NCBI GenBank assembly: GCA_963674955.2
Contig: CAXXKR010000004.1
Coordinates: forward strand, 434,001 to 498,000
Direction: 5' to 3'
From: G963674955 sp963674955
GTDB lineage: Bacteria > Desulfobacterota > Desulfovibrionia > Desulfovibrionales > Desulfovibrionaceae
DNA length: 64,000 nucleotides
Shown: positions 7,709-15,870 of the stretch, one piece after another
Layout of the letters: every line of letters begins with the position of its first letter
Numbering within the stretch: the stretch's first letter is position 1
Notes under the pieces: model-generated
Told to the model about the DNA's origin: nothing
Seen by the model: only the letters and a program-made list of their open reading frames with translations
Database searches by the model: none
Made by a program: the position numbers and the translations under genes

Positions 7709-8257
7709 ATGAGTCAATCACAACTGTTTTCACTGCACAGACTGGTATGGACGGCCTTGCTTGCCGCCACCGTGGCCAGCGGCGCCTACATACAATTTCC
7801 TATCGGTCTTATTCCCTTTTCTCTGCAGACCTTTTTCGTGATTTTATCAGGATTTGTACTTGGTCCCCTGTACGGCGCCATGAGCATCGGTTTGTACCTG
7901 TCGGCTGGTCTCATAGGATTGCCTGTCTTTTCAGGCGGTTCATCCGGTTTTGCCCATCTTATGGGACCTACGGGCGGATTCCTGTTCGGTTTTGTCCTGT
8001 GCTCCGCAATATCAGGTCTGGCTGTGCGCTCACAAAGCGGTTCTATTTCATGGGTGCGCGGAATTGTTTGGGGTGCGCTTGGAATCCTCGTCATGTATGC
8101 ATTCGGAGTTTCATGGCTGAAATATACCCTGGAAATAAATTGGCTCAAAGCCTTTACCGTCGGCATGCTGCCTTTTCTTCCAGGCTCTGGAATAAAGCTT
8201 TTTCTCGCCGTGGCCTGCGCAAAATTTCTATATAAAAACAGGTTGTTGCCATCTTGA
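7709..8257 (+). CDS. bioY: Biotin ECF transporter substrate-binding component
   Basis: A 182-residue integral membrane S-component that captures biotin. It shows the BioY pattern of about six helices with PIGLIPFSLQTFFV, GPLYGAMSIGLYL, GLIGLPVFSGGSSG and MGPTGGFLFGF, which closely match the family motifs. The open frame extends to a TTG at 7694, but the ATG at 7709 has AAGAGG six bases upstream. Its TGA stop overlaps the TTG start of the ATPase gene. No convincing BirA operator was found upstream. Confidence 0.92.
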   Translation: MSQSQLFSLHRLVWTALLAATVASGAYIQFPIGLIPFSLQTFFVILSGFVLGPLYGAMSIGLYLSAGLIGLPVFSGGSSGFAHLMGPTGGFLFGFVLCSAISGLAVRSQSGSISWVRGIVWGALGILVMYAFGVSWLKYTLEINWLKAFTVGMLPFLPGSGIKLFLAVACAKFLYKNRLLPS

Positions 8258-8997
8258 TCTCCGCATCAAACCTCTCTTTTGCCTATCCAGGTGAGCCTTT
8301 TGTCCTTGAGGGCGTGGACTTTGAGTTGCAGCAAGGCTCTCTGGTCGGACTTGTCGGGACAAACGGCAGCGGGAAGTCTACCTTGCTGTCCCTTTTGGGG
8401 GGCCTGTATTCTCCATCTTCCGGAATCTTGACCGTAGGCGAGGCCGTGTCGCCGGGCATGGAGAAGGAAATTCGCAAAAGAGCCAGAATAGTGTTGCAGG
8501 ATGCTGATTTGCAGATTCTGGGCGCGACGGTTCAGGAAGACATGCTCATCGGGCGTGGAAAGTCTGAGGATATCCTGGCTACGGCTAAAAGCAGGGCCGA
8601 CGGGTTCGGACTACTGAAGTGGTGGGAAAATCCCGTCCAGACCCTGTCCTGGGGCAACAAACGCAAGCTTTGCATAGCAGCGGCACTCATGGACGAACCA
8701 AAGATTCTGCTCTTGGACGAACCGTTCAGCGGTCTCGATTATCCAGGCATTAAGGAAATGAGGCGGATACTTGAGCAGGGCAGGTCGGACGGCCTGACGC
8801 AGATTGTAGCCTCCAATGACCTTGAACCCCTGGCGGACATGGTGGACATGTTGCTCGTCATCAGCGGCGGGAAATTGGTCCTGTCCGGAAAACCCACGGA
8901 CGTGCTGGACGGGATATCCGATTATGGGGTCAAGCCCCCTTTTTCCTGGCAGGCCGGGTTGGGTGTGAAACCGTGGGATATGAACAGTGGCGAATAG
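8254..8997 (+). CDS. bioM: ECF transporter ATPase for biotin uptake
   Basis: A 247-residue ABC ATPase that energises the biotin ECF transporter. Walker A is GTNGSGKST, the signature-like motif is LSWGNKRK (an atypical LSGGQ), and Walker B is ILLLDEP followed by FSGLD. The conventional Asn-Asp switch appears as ASNDLEPLADM, where a His is usual. The start is TTG at 8254, overlapping the bioY stop; the Walker A spacing leaves no later start. It overlaps bioN by 11 bp. Confidence 0.9.
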   Translation: MISASNLSFAYPGEPFVLEGVDFELQQGSLVGLVGTNGSGKSTLLSLLGGLYSPSSGILTVGEAVSPGMEKEIRKRARIVLQDADLQILGATVQEDMLIGRGKSEDILATAKSRADGFGLLKWWENPVQTLSWGNKRKLCIAAALMDEPKILLLDEPFSGLDYPGIKEMRRILEQGRSDGLTQIVASNDLEPLADMVDMLLVISGGKLVLSGKPTDVLDGISDYGVKPPFSWQAGLGVKPWDMNSGE

Positions 8998-9697
8998 CCT
9001 TGCACGATCTATTCTCGGGTATGATCCCCGCCTTAAGCTTCTTGTCGCCTTTGCTTTGGGCGCCATGGTTTGGCATGCAGGACCTACCGGACTTGCCGCA
9101 TACTCCGTCATCATCGGAGCTTTTCTTTTTATCCTGAGACACCTGTGGCAAGGAGGGGCGAGGATATTCAGGTCATACGGCCTGCTGGTGTTTTTCTGGA
9201 TGGCGCTCAAGGTTTTTTCCGACCTGATGTCGGGAGTGGATACTGATGCGGCTCTTGGCAACGCGACTATATTGGGAGTGAGGCTTGTAATGCTGCTGCT
9301 GCTCAGTCTCGCCCTGGCCATGTCCGCGTCTCCAAGGCAGTTGGGACTTGCCATTTCCTGGTTTCTTAGGCCGTTGCTGGGCAAGGCGGCCTGGAAAGTC
9401 GCTTTGGCCTTGGCCTTGATGGTCCATTTCCTGCCGTTGACCTGGCAAGTCGGGGTTCAAGTCAGGAAAACAATTGAGCGGCGTTGTCCAGACTTGCGCT
9501 GGCGCGAAAAAATGATTCTTTTGCCCCAGGCGGTGATTCGCAACCTGGGGCAAAAGACATGGAATCAGACCCTTGCCGTGGCCGGCAGAGGGCTTGATTG
9601 TCCGTCCGGATGGGTTGCGGATTTTCCGGAAAACAAAATCCAGTGGTTCCTAGGATTGACTCTTCTTGTCGCCTGTCTTGCCCTTGCCGTTGTCTGA
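8987..9697 (+). CDS. bioN: ECF transporter T component (CbiQ/BioN family)
   Basis: A 236-residue membrane coupling protein linking BioY to the ATPase. It starts with the typical LGYDPRLKLL motif, has about five hydrophobic segments, and carries one Ala-Arg-Gly-type coupling motif as AGRGLD near residue 203; the first (usually A-R-G/S) appears as ERRCPDLRW. The start is GTG at 8987, inside the end of bioM. Its 3' end overlaps the convergent DoxX gene by 48 bp. Confidence 0.88.
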   Translation: MANSLARSILGYDPRLKLLVAFALGAMVWHAGPTGLAAYSVIIGAFLFILRHLWQGGARIFRSYGLLVFFWMALKVFSDLMSGVDTDAALGNATILGVRLVMLLLLSLALAMSASPRQLGLAISWFLRPLLGKAAWKVALALALMVHFLPLTWQVGVQVRKTIERRCPDLRWREKMILLPQAVIRNLGQKTWNQTLAVAGRGLDCPSGWVADFPENKIQWFLGLTLLVACLALAVV

Positions 9698-10096
9698 GAA
9701 CGTCTGCCGCAACACGGCCAATCCCAGAACGAATATGCCGCTGTCCCTGATCAGGTAGACAAGGGTGTTGCTTGGCGCCGAACTGGTGCTGAAACAGCCG
9801 CAGGCCACGTCAAGGCCCATGATCAGGTTGTAGAGCAGGGCGGCCATGAAAAGCGTCAGCAGACCTGAAACCATCAGCACGGCGCCCCTTGAGAGGATAT
9901 CCAAGACAATGGCCAAACCGCAGACAAGCTCAAGCCAGGGCAGGAAAATGGCCACCGGCGTGATCAGCGTGCCCGGAAGAAGCTGATAGTTCATGACTAT
10001 GTCGGCAAAGGCCTGTGGATTGGCGATCTTGTCTAGGCTTGCGAAGATGAAGACCAGGCCCAGTACTATTCTGAGGGTTATCTTAAGGTAGCTCAT
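9650..10096 (-). CDS. DoxX/MauE-family membrane protein
   Basis: A 148-residue protein with four hydrophobic segments matching the MauE/DoxX pattern (RIVLGLVFIFASLDKIANP at the N-terminus and FLPWLELVCGLAIV). A CGCF dithiol-like pair lies near residue 97. MauE/DoxX proteins support thiol-disulfide or sulfur redox reactions at the membrane. The start codon overlaps the rhodanese stop (ATGA), so the two genes are translationally coupled. The 3' end overlaps bioN on the other strand. Confidence 0.8.
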   Translation of the reverse strand: MSYLKITLRIVLGLVFIFASLDKIANPQAFADIVMNYQLLPGTLITPVAIFLPWLELVCGLAIVLDILSRGAVLMVSGLLTLFMAALLYNLIMGLDVACGCFSTSSAPSNTLVYLIRDSGIFVLGLAVLRQTFSDNGKGKTGDKKSQS

Positions 10097-10590
10097 TTGG
10101 AAATCTCCACTTCTCCGCCAGCCTCGAACCAGCCTTCAAGGCCGGCCGGGAAAATGGTCGTGTTCAGCCCCTCTCCCTTGAGCATGTTGGCCATGATAGC
10201 GCTCATCTTGCAGCCGACATCCGAACAATAGACAACGATCAGTTTGTCTTTGGGCAGGGCAAGGGCCACGCGGGCCAGCATGGTGCTGTCGCTTTTTACA
10301 TCATCAAGGGGCTGGTTCAATGCGCCGGGGATATGCCCTTCGGAAAAAGACACGGAGTCCCTGGCGTCCAGGAAGATGACTTCCTTTTTTGACCACAATT
10401 CAAGGGCTTCCTGTACGTTTACGGAAGGCGTGTCCTTGATCAGGGCTTTTGTTCTCGTTGCTTCCCAATCCGTGACAAAGGGCAGCCCCTGAGGTCGAAG
10501 CAGGTTCGCCGCTCCGCCCACCAGGACCGAAAGTAAGACCAGCAGCACCAGTTCGTGCCAGGTGTGTTCAGCGTGTCTTTTGATGCGCAT
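10093..10590 (-). CDS. Membrane-anchored rhodanese-like protein
   Basis: A 165-residue protein with an N-terminal membrane anchor (residues about 13-30) and one periplasmic rhodanese domain. The domain has FLDARDSVSFSEGHIPGA and an active-site loop VYCSDVGCKMS whose first Cys is the persulfide-forming residue. A second Cys four residues on (CSDVGC) could allow a disulfide. It is translationally coupled to the DoxX/MauE gene and lies downstream of a transsulfuration enzyme, hinting at sulfur or thiol metabolism. The donor and acceptor are unknown. Confidence 0.85.
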   Translation of the reverse strand: MRIKRHAEHTWHELVLLVLLSVLVGGAANLLRPQGLPFVTDWEATRTKALIKDTPSVNVQEALELWSKKEVIFLDARDSVSFSEGHIPGALNQPLDDVKSDSTMLARVALALPKDKLIVVYCSDVGCKMSAIMANMLKGEGLNTTIFPAGLEGWFEAGGEVEISK

Positions 10591-10634
10591 GGTGATTTCC
10601 CGTTAGGTAGATGATTGAATTCATGTCGACGGCA

Positions 10635-11783
10635 TCAACGCGACAAGGCGTTTTTCATGTCCTCGATCAGATCCCGTTCGTCCTCGATGCCGACGGAAAT
10701 CCTGACAAGTGAATCACTGATGCCCACTATTGTTTTTTCTTCAGGCGTAAGCATTTCGTGAGATGTCAGGGAAGGAAAGCAGACCAATGATTCAACGCCG
10801 CCCAAGCTTATTGCGTGAGTGAAATACTTCAATTTGCCGACGATCCGCAAAGCCTCTTCCTGGCCGCAATCCAGTTCCACCGAGAGCATGCCCCCAAATC
10901 CGGACATCTGCCTGCTTGCCGTGTCGTGGCCAGGGTTGTTTTCAAGGCCTGGATAAAAGACTTTCCTGACCATCTCGTGACCGTTGAGGAAATTCGCCAA
11001 AGCCATGGCCGTGGAATTTTGCTGTTTGATCCTGATGCCCAAAGTCTTGAGTCCACGCTCGAGCCGATAGCTGTCGTAAGAGCTGAGAGAGCCTCCGAAA
11101 ATAATAACTCCCTCGCGCACGGTCTCGATCAATGGCTTTGAGGCGACAACTGCGCCGCAGGAAAGATCGTTGTGGCCGTTCAGGTACTTGGTTCCGCTAT
11201 GTATGACCATGTCAACGCCCATGTCGCCGGGCAGCTGGTTGATGGGGCTGGCGAAGGTGTTGTCGATGACGGTCAACAAGCCCTTGTTGCGTGCCATCTC
11301 CACCATGGCCCTGATGTCCACTATGGAAAGCAGCGGGTTTGTCGGGGTCTCGAAGAAAATAAGTTTGGTGTTTTCGTTTACCGCTTCCTCGAAGTCGGCG
11401 ATTTTCTCGCTGTTGACCAGGGTGTGGCCAATGCCCATGCTCTTGAATCTGGAGGAGACGAGCTGGAGGGTTCCGCCGTAGATATTGCCGTGTATCACGG
11501 CGTGGTCGCCCGCCTTGAGCAGGGAAAGCAGTGCGGTTGAAATGGCAGCCATGCCGGAGGAAAAGACCAGGGCGGACTCAAGATTTTCAAGGGCCGCTAT
11601 CTTGCTGGCCACCGACATCTGCGTTGGGATGTTCAGGTAGCGAGGATAGGAGATATCTCCGCCTTTGGCGAATTTGAACGATGAAGCCGTATGAATCGGC
11701 GTTGTAAGGCCGCCGACCATTTCGTCGAGATAGCCTCCGGCGTGTACGCATTGTGTAAGCTTGCCTGTCTTGTTCATTGTCAT
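10635..11783 (-). CDS. Cys/Met-metabolism PLP enzyme (cystathionine gamma-synthase/lyase family)
   Basis: A 382-residue PLP-dependent transsulfuration enzyme. The PLP lysine is in HSGTKYLNGHNDLSCG, the N-terminal TTPIHTASSF motif and the SSGMAAIS phosphate-binding segment are present, and the C-terminal GGVESLVCFP resembles substrate-carboxylate contacts. The family interconverts cysteine, homocysteine and cystathionine; sequence alone does not separate MetB, MetC, MetZ and gamma-lyase. Its start overlaps the EamA stop by 4 bp (ATGA), placing it last in the thrC-tlyA-eamA cluster. MetB is attractive beside threonine synthase, since both act on activated homoserine. Confidence 0.88.
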   Translation of the reverse strand: MTMNKTGKLTQCVHAGGYLDEMVGGLTTPIHTASSFKFAKGGDISYPRYLNIPTQMSVASKIAALENLESALVFSSGMAAISTALLSLLKAGDHAVIHGNIYGGTLQLVSSRFKSMGIGHTLVNSEKIADFEEAVNENTKLIFFETPTNPLLSIVDIRAMVEMARNKGLLTVIDNTFASPINQLPGDMGVDMVIHSGTKYLNGHNDLSCGAVVASKPLIETVREGVIIFGGSLSSYDSYRLERGLKTLGIRIKQQNSTAMALANFLNGHEMVRKVFYPGLENNPGHDTASRQMSGFGGMLSVELDCGQEEALRIVGKLKYFTHAISLGGVESLVCFPSLTSHEMLTPEEKTIVGISDSLVRISVGIEDERDLIEDMKNALSR

Positions 11784-12679
11784 GAGTCCTCATCCTTGCC
11801 TTCTAATACCCGCTTCCTGATCTTAAGCAACCTTAGGTTGGGCAGCACGATGCCGGAGATGATAAGGGCAACTCCCACGAGCTGCAAGGCCAGGATCTTT
11901 TCGTTAAGGAGAAAATAGGCCGCGACGATGGTGGCCACCGGCTCGACAGTGGAGAATATTGAAACATATGAACTGCCGATTAGTTCAATCGCCTTGTAAA
12001 CCATTGAAATGGCGAGGACGGTCGGAATGAGGCCCAGGGTCAGGCCGATGACCAGCCTGGGCATGTCCATGTCCAGAAGTTTTCCGGGTCCTTCGATGAT
12101 GTTGAAGGAGATGGCGGCGAACAGCAAAACGTAAAAGGTCATTTTCAAGGGCTTTTCGTCTCTAAGCAGCAGCTGGACCAGGATAAGGTAGACGGAAAAG
12201 ACGAACATGGCCCCTAGGGAGTAGCAAAGGCCGGTAATGTCCAAATGCTGAAGAAATGCGTCGTAAAAGATCAAGGCGCAGCCAGTGGAGACAAGCAACA
12301 ACGACCACCAGACATAACGATTGGGCCTCTGCTTGAGGAAGATCATGGAAATGATGGTCACGGTGACCGGATAGCCGTAAAAGATAAGGGCATTGGTCGA
12401 TGCTGGTATGTATTCAACGGCCTTGAAGAAGAAAGTGCTTTGGGCCACGGAGATCACGCCGCCCAACAAGGCGACTTTCAGTAGTTTTTTCCTGGAAATG
12501 CGCAGCAGCTTCGGATCCTTGACGAGAATCAGGGCCAATAGGATCAGTACGGCGAAACCAAAACGATACTGAAGAAGTTCGGTGGCGCCGATTCCATAAC
12601 CGTAGCCGAGCTTGGCGAGAACTCCCAGCAGGCCGAAACAAATTCCGGAAACAATGGACAGGATCAGTCCCTGGGTCAT
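11780..12679 (-). CDS. EamA/DMT-family transporter
   Basis: A 299-residue protein with ten hydrophobic segments formed by two EamA repeats (about residues 5-135 and 150-285). This is the fold of drug/metabolite exporters such as RhtA and YdcZ-like proteins. It starts on the base following the tlyA stop and overlaps the PLP enzyme gene. Given thrC and a transsulfuration gene in the same operon, amino-acid export is plausible but unproven. Confidence 0.85.
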   Translation of the reverse strand: MTQGLILSIVSGICFGLLGVLAKLGYGYGIGATELLQYRFGFAVLILLALILVKDPKLLRISRKKLLKVALLGGVISVAQSTFFFKAVEYIPASTNALIFYGYPVTVTIISMIFLKQRPNRYVWWSLLLVSTGCALIFYDAFLQHLDITGLCYSLGAMFVFSVYLILVQLLLRDEKPLKMTFYVLLFAAISFNIIEGPGKLLDMDMPRLVIGLTLGLIPTVLAISMVYKAIELIGSSYVSIFSTVEPVATIVAAYFLLNEKILALQLVGVALIISGIVLPNLRLLKIRKRVLEGKDEDS

Positions 12680-13435
12680 TTATTTGTCAGCCTTTGTCCT
12701 GAAGTAGGCAAGGTATTCCTGGTTGCCCTTGGGACCTTTGATCTTGGATGGAACATACCCGACGGGAACGAGCTTAAGTTCGCTTTCAGCAAATTCAAGA
12801 ATCATGTTCACGGTTTCAAGTCTCAATTTTTCGCTCCTGACAACCCCCTTGTCCGTTTGTCCCGGTCCGACCTCGAACTGGGGCTTGATGAGCGCGACTA
12901 CCTCGCCGGGAGTCTTCAGGAATTGCATGCAGGCCGGGAGAATCTTGGTCAGGGAAATGAAGGAGACATCGGCGGTGACCATGTCCACGGGTTCCGGAAT
13001 GAGATCGGCTTCGGCATGGCGCAGGTTCACGCGCTCCAAAACAACGACACGGGGATCGACTCTCAATTTCTGGTCCAGTTGTCCGTATCCGACATCCGCT
13101 GCATAGACCCGTGCCGCACCGAATTGCAGCAAGCAGTCGGTGAAGCCGCCAGTGGACGCCCCGGCGTCAAGCGCCGTCATGCCGCTCGGATCGATGTTGA
13201 AATGCTCGATCGCTGTGAGGAGCTTGTGGCCGCCGCGGCTGACGAATCTTTCGGGAGCCTCCACATGGAGTTCGCTGTCTTGCGGCAACTGCTGTCCGGG
13301 CTTGGAAACCGGAGTTTTCTGGCCGTCGGCGAGAAGATAGACCTTGCCGGCCATGACCAGACGTTTGGCTTTTTCTCGGCTCTCGGCAAAACCCTGGTCG
13401 AAAAGCAGTTGGTCTGCCCGAACCTTTGGAGCCAC
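12680..13435 (-). CDS. tlyA: TlyA-family rRNA 2'-O-methyltransferase
   Basis: A 251-residue protein with an N-terminal S4 RNA-binding domain (RADQLLFDQGFAESREKAKR) and a FtsJ-type methyltransferase domain. The SAM-binding motif is DAGASTGGFTD and the catalytic region includes KPQFEVG. TlyA methylates 2'-hydroxyls in 16S/23S rRNA in actinobacteria; the 'hemolysin' label is historical. It abuts thrC upstream and eamA downstream with no spacer. Confidence 0.92.
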   Translation of the reverse strand: MAPKVRADQLLFDQGFAESREKAKRLVMAGKVYLLADGQKTPVSKPGQQLPQDSELHVEAPERFVSRGGHKLLTAIEHFNIDPSGMTALDAGASTGGFTDCLLQFGAARVYAADVGYGQLDQKLRVDPRVVVLERVNLRHAEADLIPEPVDMVTADVSFISLTKILPACMQFLKTPGEVVALIKPQFEVGPGQTDKGVVRSEKLRLETVNMILEFAESELKLVPVGYVPSKIKGPKGNQEYLAYFRTKADK

Positions 13436-14887
13436 TTATTTCTTCTCCAACCCCAATTTCCTGACGATGTTTACCGCGGCTCTGGACACGTATTCCGAAG
13501 CGGAGAGCTGTTCCTTTTCTTCCGGTGAGATTATCAGTTCAGGTGCGTTGGCCAGTGACTTGTCGGGCTTGATGCCGAATTCCTCGGGAAAGGAATCCCG
13601 GTAGTACATGTCCTGAAAGCCGATGAATTTCAGCTGGTGCGCCGTTGAGTCCAGCACGGCTTCCTCGTCTTCCGAGATGAGTCCCAATTCCTTGGCCCGG
13701 ATGCAGCCGGCCAGTGACTCGCCGCCCTGTGTGCAGGCTATGTGGCCGTGCCGGTTGGCCAGGAGCATGGATTCGATGATCTGCTGTTCCGTGACCTGAA
13801 TGACCTGGAAGGCCCTTTCTCCGCCAATGGCCTCGAATTGTTCGGCAAAGTGCTTGACGCGTGGGAAGGAGACCGGATTGCCGATCATGGCCGCCTGGGC
13901 AACGCTGGCCGACACCGTGACCGGCTTGTATTGGCGGTCTTCCGGCTCAGCGATGCTGTAGTAGCGGTAGACGGGGTCGGCATGGTGGGACTGGACGCCG
14001 AAGATGCGCGGCAGGTCTTCGATGATGCCGAGACGGTGGAGCTTGAGAAAGCCGCTCATTATGGCCGTGACATTGCCCGCGTTGCCGATGGGTACGAAAA
14101 TGCATTTGTCCTTCATCTCCCAGTCGAACCATTGGGCGACTTCAAAGGCGTATGACTCCTGGCCCAGAATGCGCCAGGCGTTCTTTGAATTGAAAAGGGC
14201 CACCCGGTAGTTGTCGGCAAGCTCCTCGACCACCTTCATGCAGTCGTCGAACACCCCCGGCACTTCAAGGACGATTGCGCCGCTGCCCAGAGGCTGGGCC
14301 AGTTGCTGTGGAGTGACCTTGCCCTGGGGCAGGATGACCACCGACTTGACCGGACCGCCAATATACGAGGCATAAAGGGCCGCCGCAGCAGATGTGTCGC
14401 CGGTGGAAGCGCAAACCGTAAGAATCTGGCCCCAGCCGTTTTTGCGGATCAGGGCCTTTAGGTATGAGAAGGCGCAGGCCATACCGCGATCCTTGAAGGA
14501 GGCGCTAGGATTCTGGCCGTCGTTCTTGTAGTGGGTCTTGACCCCGGTTATGGAGCGTAGCGCCGGGCTGGAAGCGATGGTCGGGGTGTTGCCTTCGCCG
14601 AGAAATATTATGTCCTCAGGTTCAACCGCCGGGGCCAGAAGCTCGTAGAAACGGAAAATGCCTCGTAGCGCCGTATTTTTCGTGGCGGCCCGTTGGTCGA
14701 AAATTTGTCGCCATTCTTGGCCGGATGTCTTTTTGAGTTGGTCGAAGGTCAGGTCATGGATGAGGAAAACATCGCCGCAGTCCGGACAAGTGTAGTAAAG
14801 TTCTTCCGTGTCGAACCGCTTGCCGCAGCCCAGACAGAAGTACTCCATTTGCCCCCTGTATTTTGGAAAGTCGTTTGTCGATTTCAT
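13436..14887 (-). CDS. thrC: Threonine synthase
   Basis: A 483-residue PLP enzyme converting O-phosphohomoserine to threonine. It begins with a zinc-ribbon-like segment (YFCLGCG ... YTCPDCG). The PLP Lys is in NPSASFKDRG, and the phosphate-binding loop is PIGNAGNVTA. The frame is open to 14968, but residues before MKSTNDFPKYRG do not look native. ATG 14887 is chosen for the conserved FPKYRG; the alternative ATG at 14848 has a better Shine-Dalgarno (AGGGGG). It is first in the thrC-tlyA-eamA-PLP enzyme run. Confidence 0.9.
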   Translation of the reverse strand: MKSTNDFPKYRGQMEYFCLGCGKRFDTEELYYTCPDCGDVFLIHDLTFDQLKKTSGQEWRQIFDQRAATKNTALRGIFRFYELLAPAVEPEDIIFLGEGNTPTIASSPALRSITGVKTHYKNDGQNPSASFKDRGMACAFSYLKALIRKNGWGQILTVCASTGDTSAAAALYASYIGGPVKSVVILPQGKVTPQQLAQPLGSGAIVLEVPGVFDDCMKVVEELADNYRVALFNSKNAWRILGQESYAFEVAQWFDWEMKDKCIFVPIGNAGNVTAIMSGFLKLHRLGIIEDLPRIFGVQSHHADPVYRYYSIAEPEDRQYKPVTVSASVAQAAMIGNPVSFPRVKHFAEQFEAIGGERAFQVIQVTEQQIIESMLLANRHGHIACTQGGESLAGCIRAKELGLISEDEEAVLDSTAHQLKFIGFQDMYYRDSFPEEFGIKPDKSLANAPELIISPEEKEQLSASEYVSRAAVNIVRKLGLEKK

Positions 14888-14915
14888 GATTTGGATGTTG
14901 ACTGATGGTTTGATA

Positions 14916-15341
14916 CTACTTTGCGGCAGGTCTCCATTCACCCTCAACGCAAAGGCCCTCGCCCACAAATCTGCAGAGCTCAGGATACATCCTGGATGTT
15001 GGGAAACGGCTGCCGGATTCCCTGGGAAGGTTGGTCCGCTTCATTCCGAAATTCTTGCCGCTCATCTTGCATTCCACATACCATGGATAATTTTCGCCCC
15101 ATTCCTTGCCTGTGGGATTGGGCAGCTCCCTGGAATCGATCACCGTGCAGTAGCCGTGAATCTTTGTGGTCATCATTTTATTGTAGACCTGGACTTCCCG
15201 CACATTGGCGTCATTGACCATTACGTCGCATCTGTATTGGTCGTCATTGGAACATTTATAGTTGAAGTCTCCGGCAAAGGCAGGAAATGAGATTGTGAGC
15301 ACTGTCAGAACTGAAAAAAAAGTCGTAGCTATTACTCTCAT
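14916..15341 (-). CDS. Small secreted Cys-rich protein of unknown function
   Basis: A 141-residue protein with a signal peptide (MRVIATTFFSVLTVLTIS, cleavage near AFAG). The mature part has six Cys residues, so it is probably periplasmic and disulfide-bonded. GGAGG stands just before the ATG. It lies between the DUF456 gene and thrC on the same strand. I do not recognise the family. Confidence 0.65.
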   Translation of the reverse strand: MRVIATTFFSVLTVLTISFPAFAGDFNYKCSNDDQYRCDVMVNDANVREVQVYNKMMTTKIHGYCTVIDSRELPNPTGKEWGENYPWYVECKMSGKNFGMKRTNLPRESGSRFPTSRMYPELCRFVGEGLCVEGEWRPAAK

Positions 15342-15362
15342 GATTCCTCCATTGGGATTCGT

Positions 15363-15869
15363 TTAGGACGGCCATATCCTGGGCAGGATTATAAAGACCA
15401 TGGCCAGTCCGAGAGCGGTCTTGATGGTCAGCCCGAAGGCCTTGCCCCAGAACGCGCCCCAAGAGGCGTGTCTGGCCTCGCTGAAGTTCTTGCCCGTGGC
15501 CATTTCCACGAGAAGGCAACCGAAAAAGGCTCCGAGCAGGGCTCCGAAGATCGCGCCGATACCGAACAGTATCGGGGCGCCGAGAATTGCGCCTAGAATC
15601 GCGCCCACGATTCCGCCCCAGTTGCCCTTGCCGGATGCTCCGAATTTTCTGGCGCCCCAGCCCTGGACAACGAATTCAATTATTTCACCGGTCACGGCAA
15701 TGGTAGCCAACACTCCGACGATTAGCCAGGAAATTTCGCCTTCGGGGTGCAGCCAGCTCCAGATGGCCGCCAGAACAAGCAAAACCCAGTTGGCAGGCAG
15801 GGAAAAGATGTGCAGCCCCAAACTGGCGAAAAGAAGCAGACTGAAGATGATGGCCCAGAAGTAGTCCAT
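15363..15869 (-). CDS. DUF456-family membrane protein
   Basis: A 168-residue protein with about five membrane segments. It has the DUF456 pattern: LPANWVLL near the start, an IIEFVVQGWGARKFGASG loop, and glycine-rich helices (GAILGAILGAPI, GALLGAFFG). The function of DUF456 proteins is unknown. Its start is one base after the paaK stop on the same strand. Confidence 0.85.
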   Translation of the reverse strand: MDYFWAIIFSLLLFASLGLHIFSLPANWVLLVLAAIWSWLHPEGEISWLIVGVLATIAVTGEIIEFVVQGWGARKFGASGKGNWGGIVGAILGAILGAPILFGIGAIFGALLGAFFGCLLVEMATGKNFSEARHASWGAFWGKAFGLTIKTALGLAMVFIILPRIWPS

Positions 15870-15870
15870 G

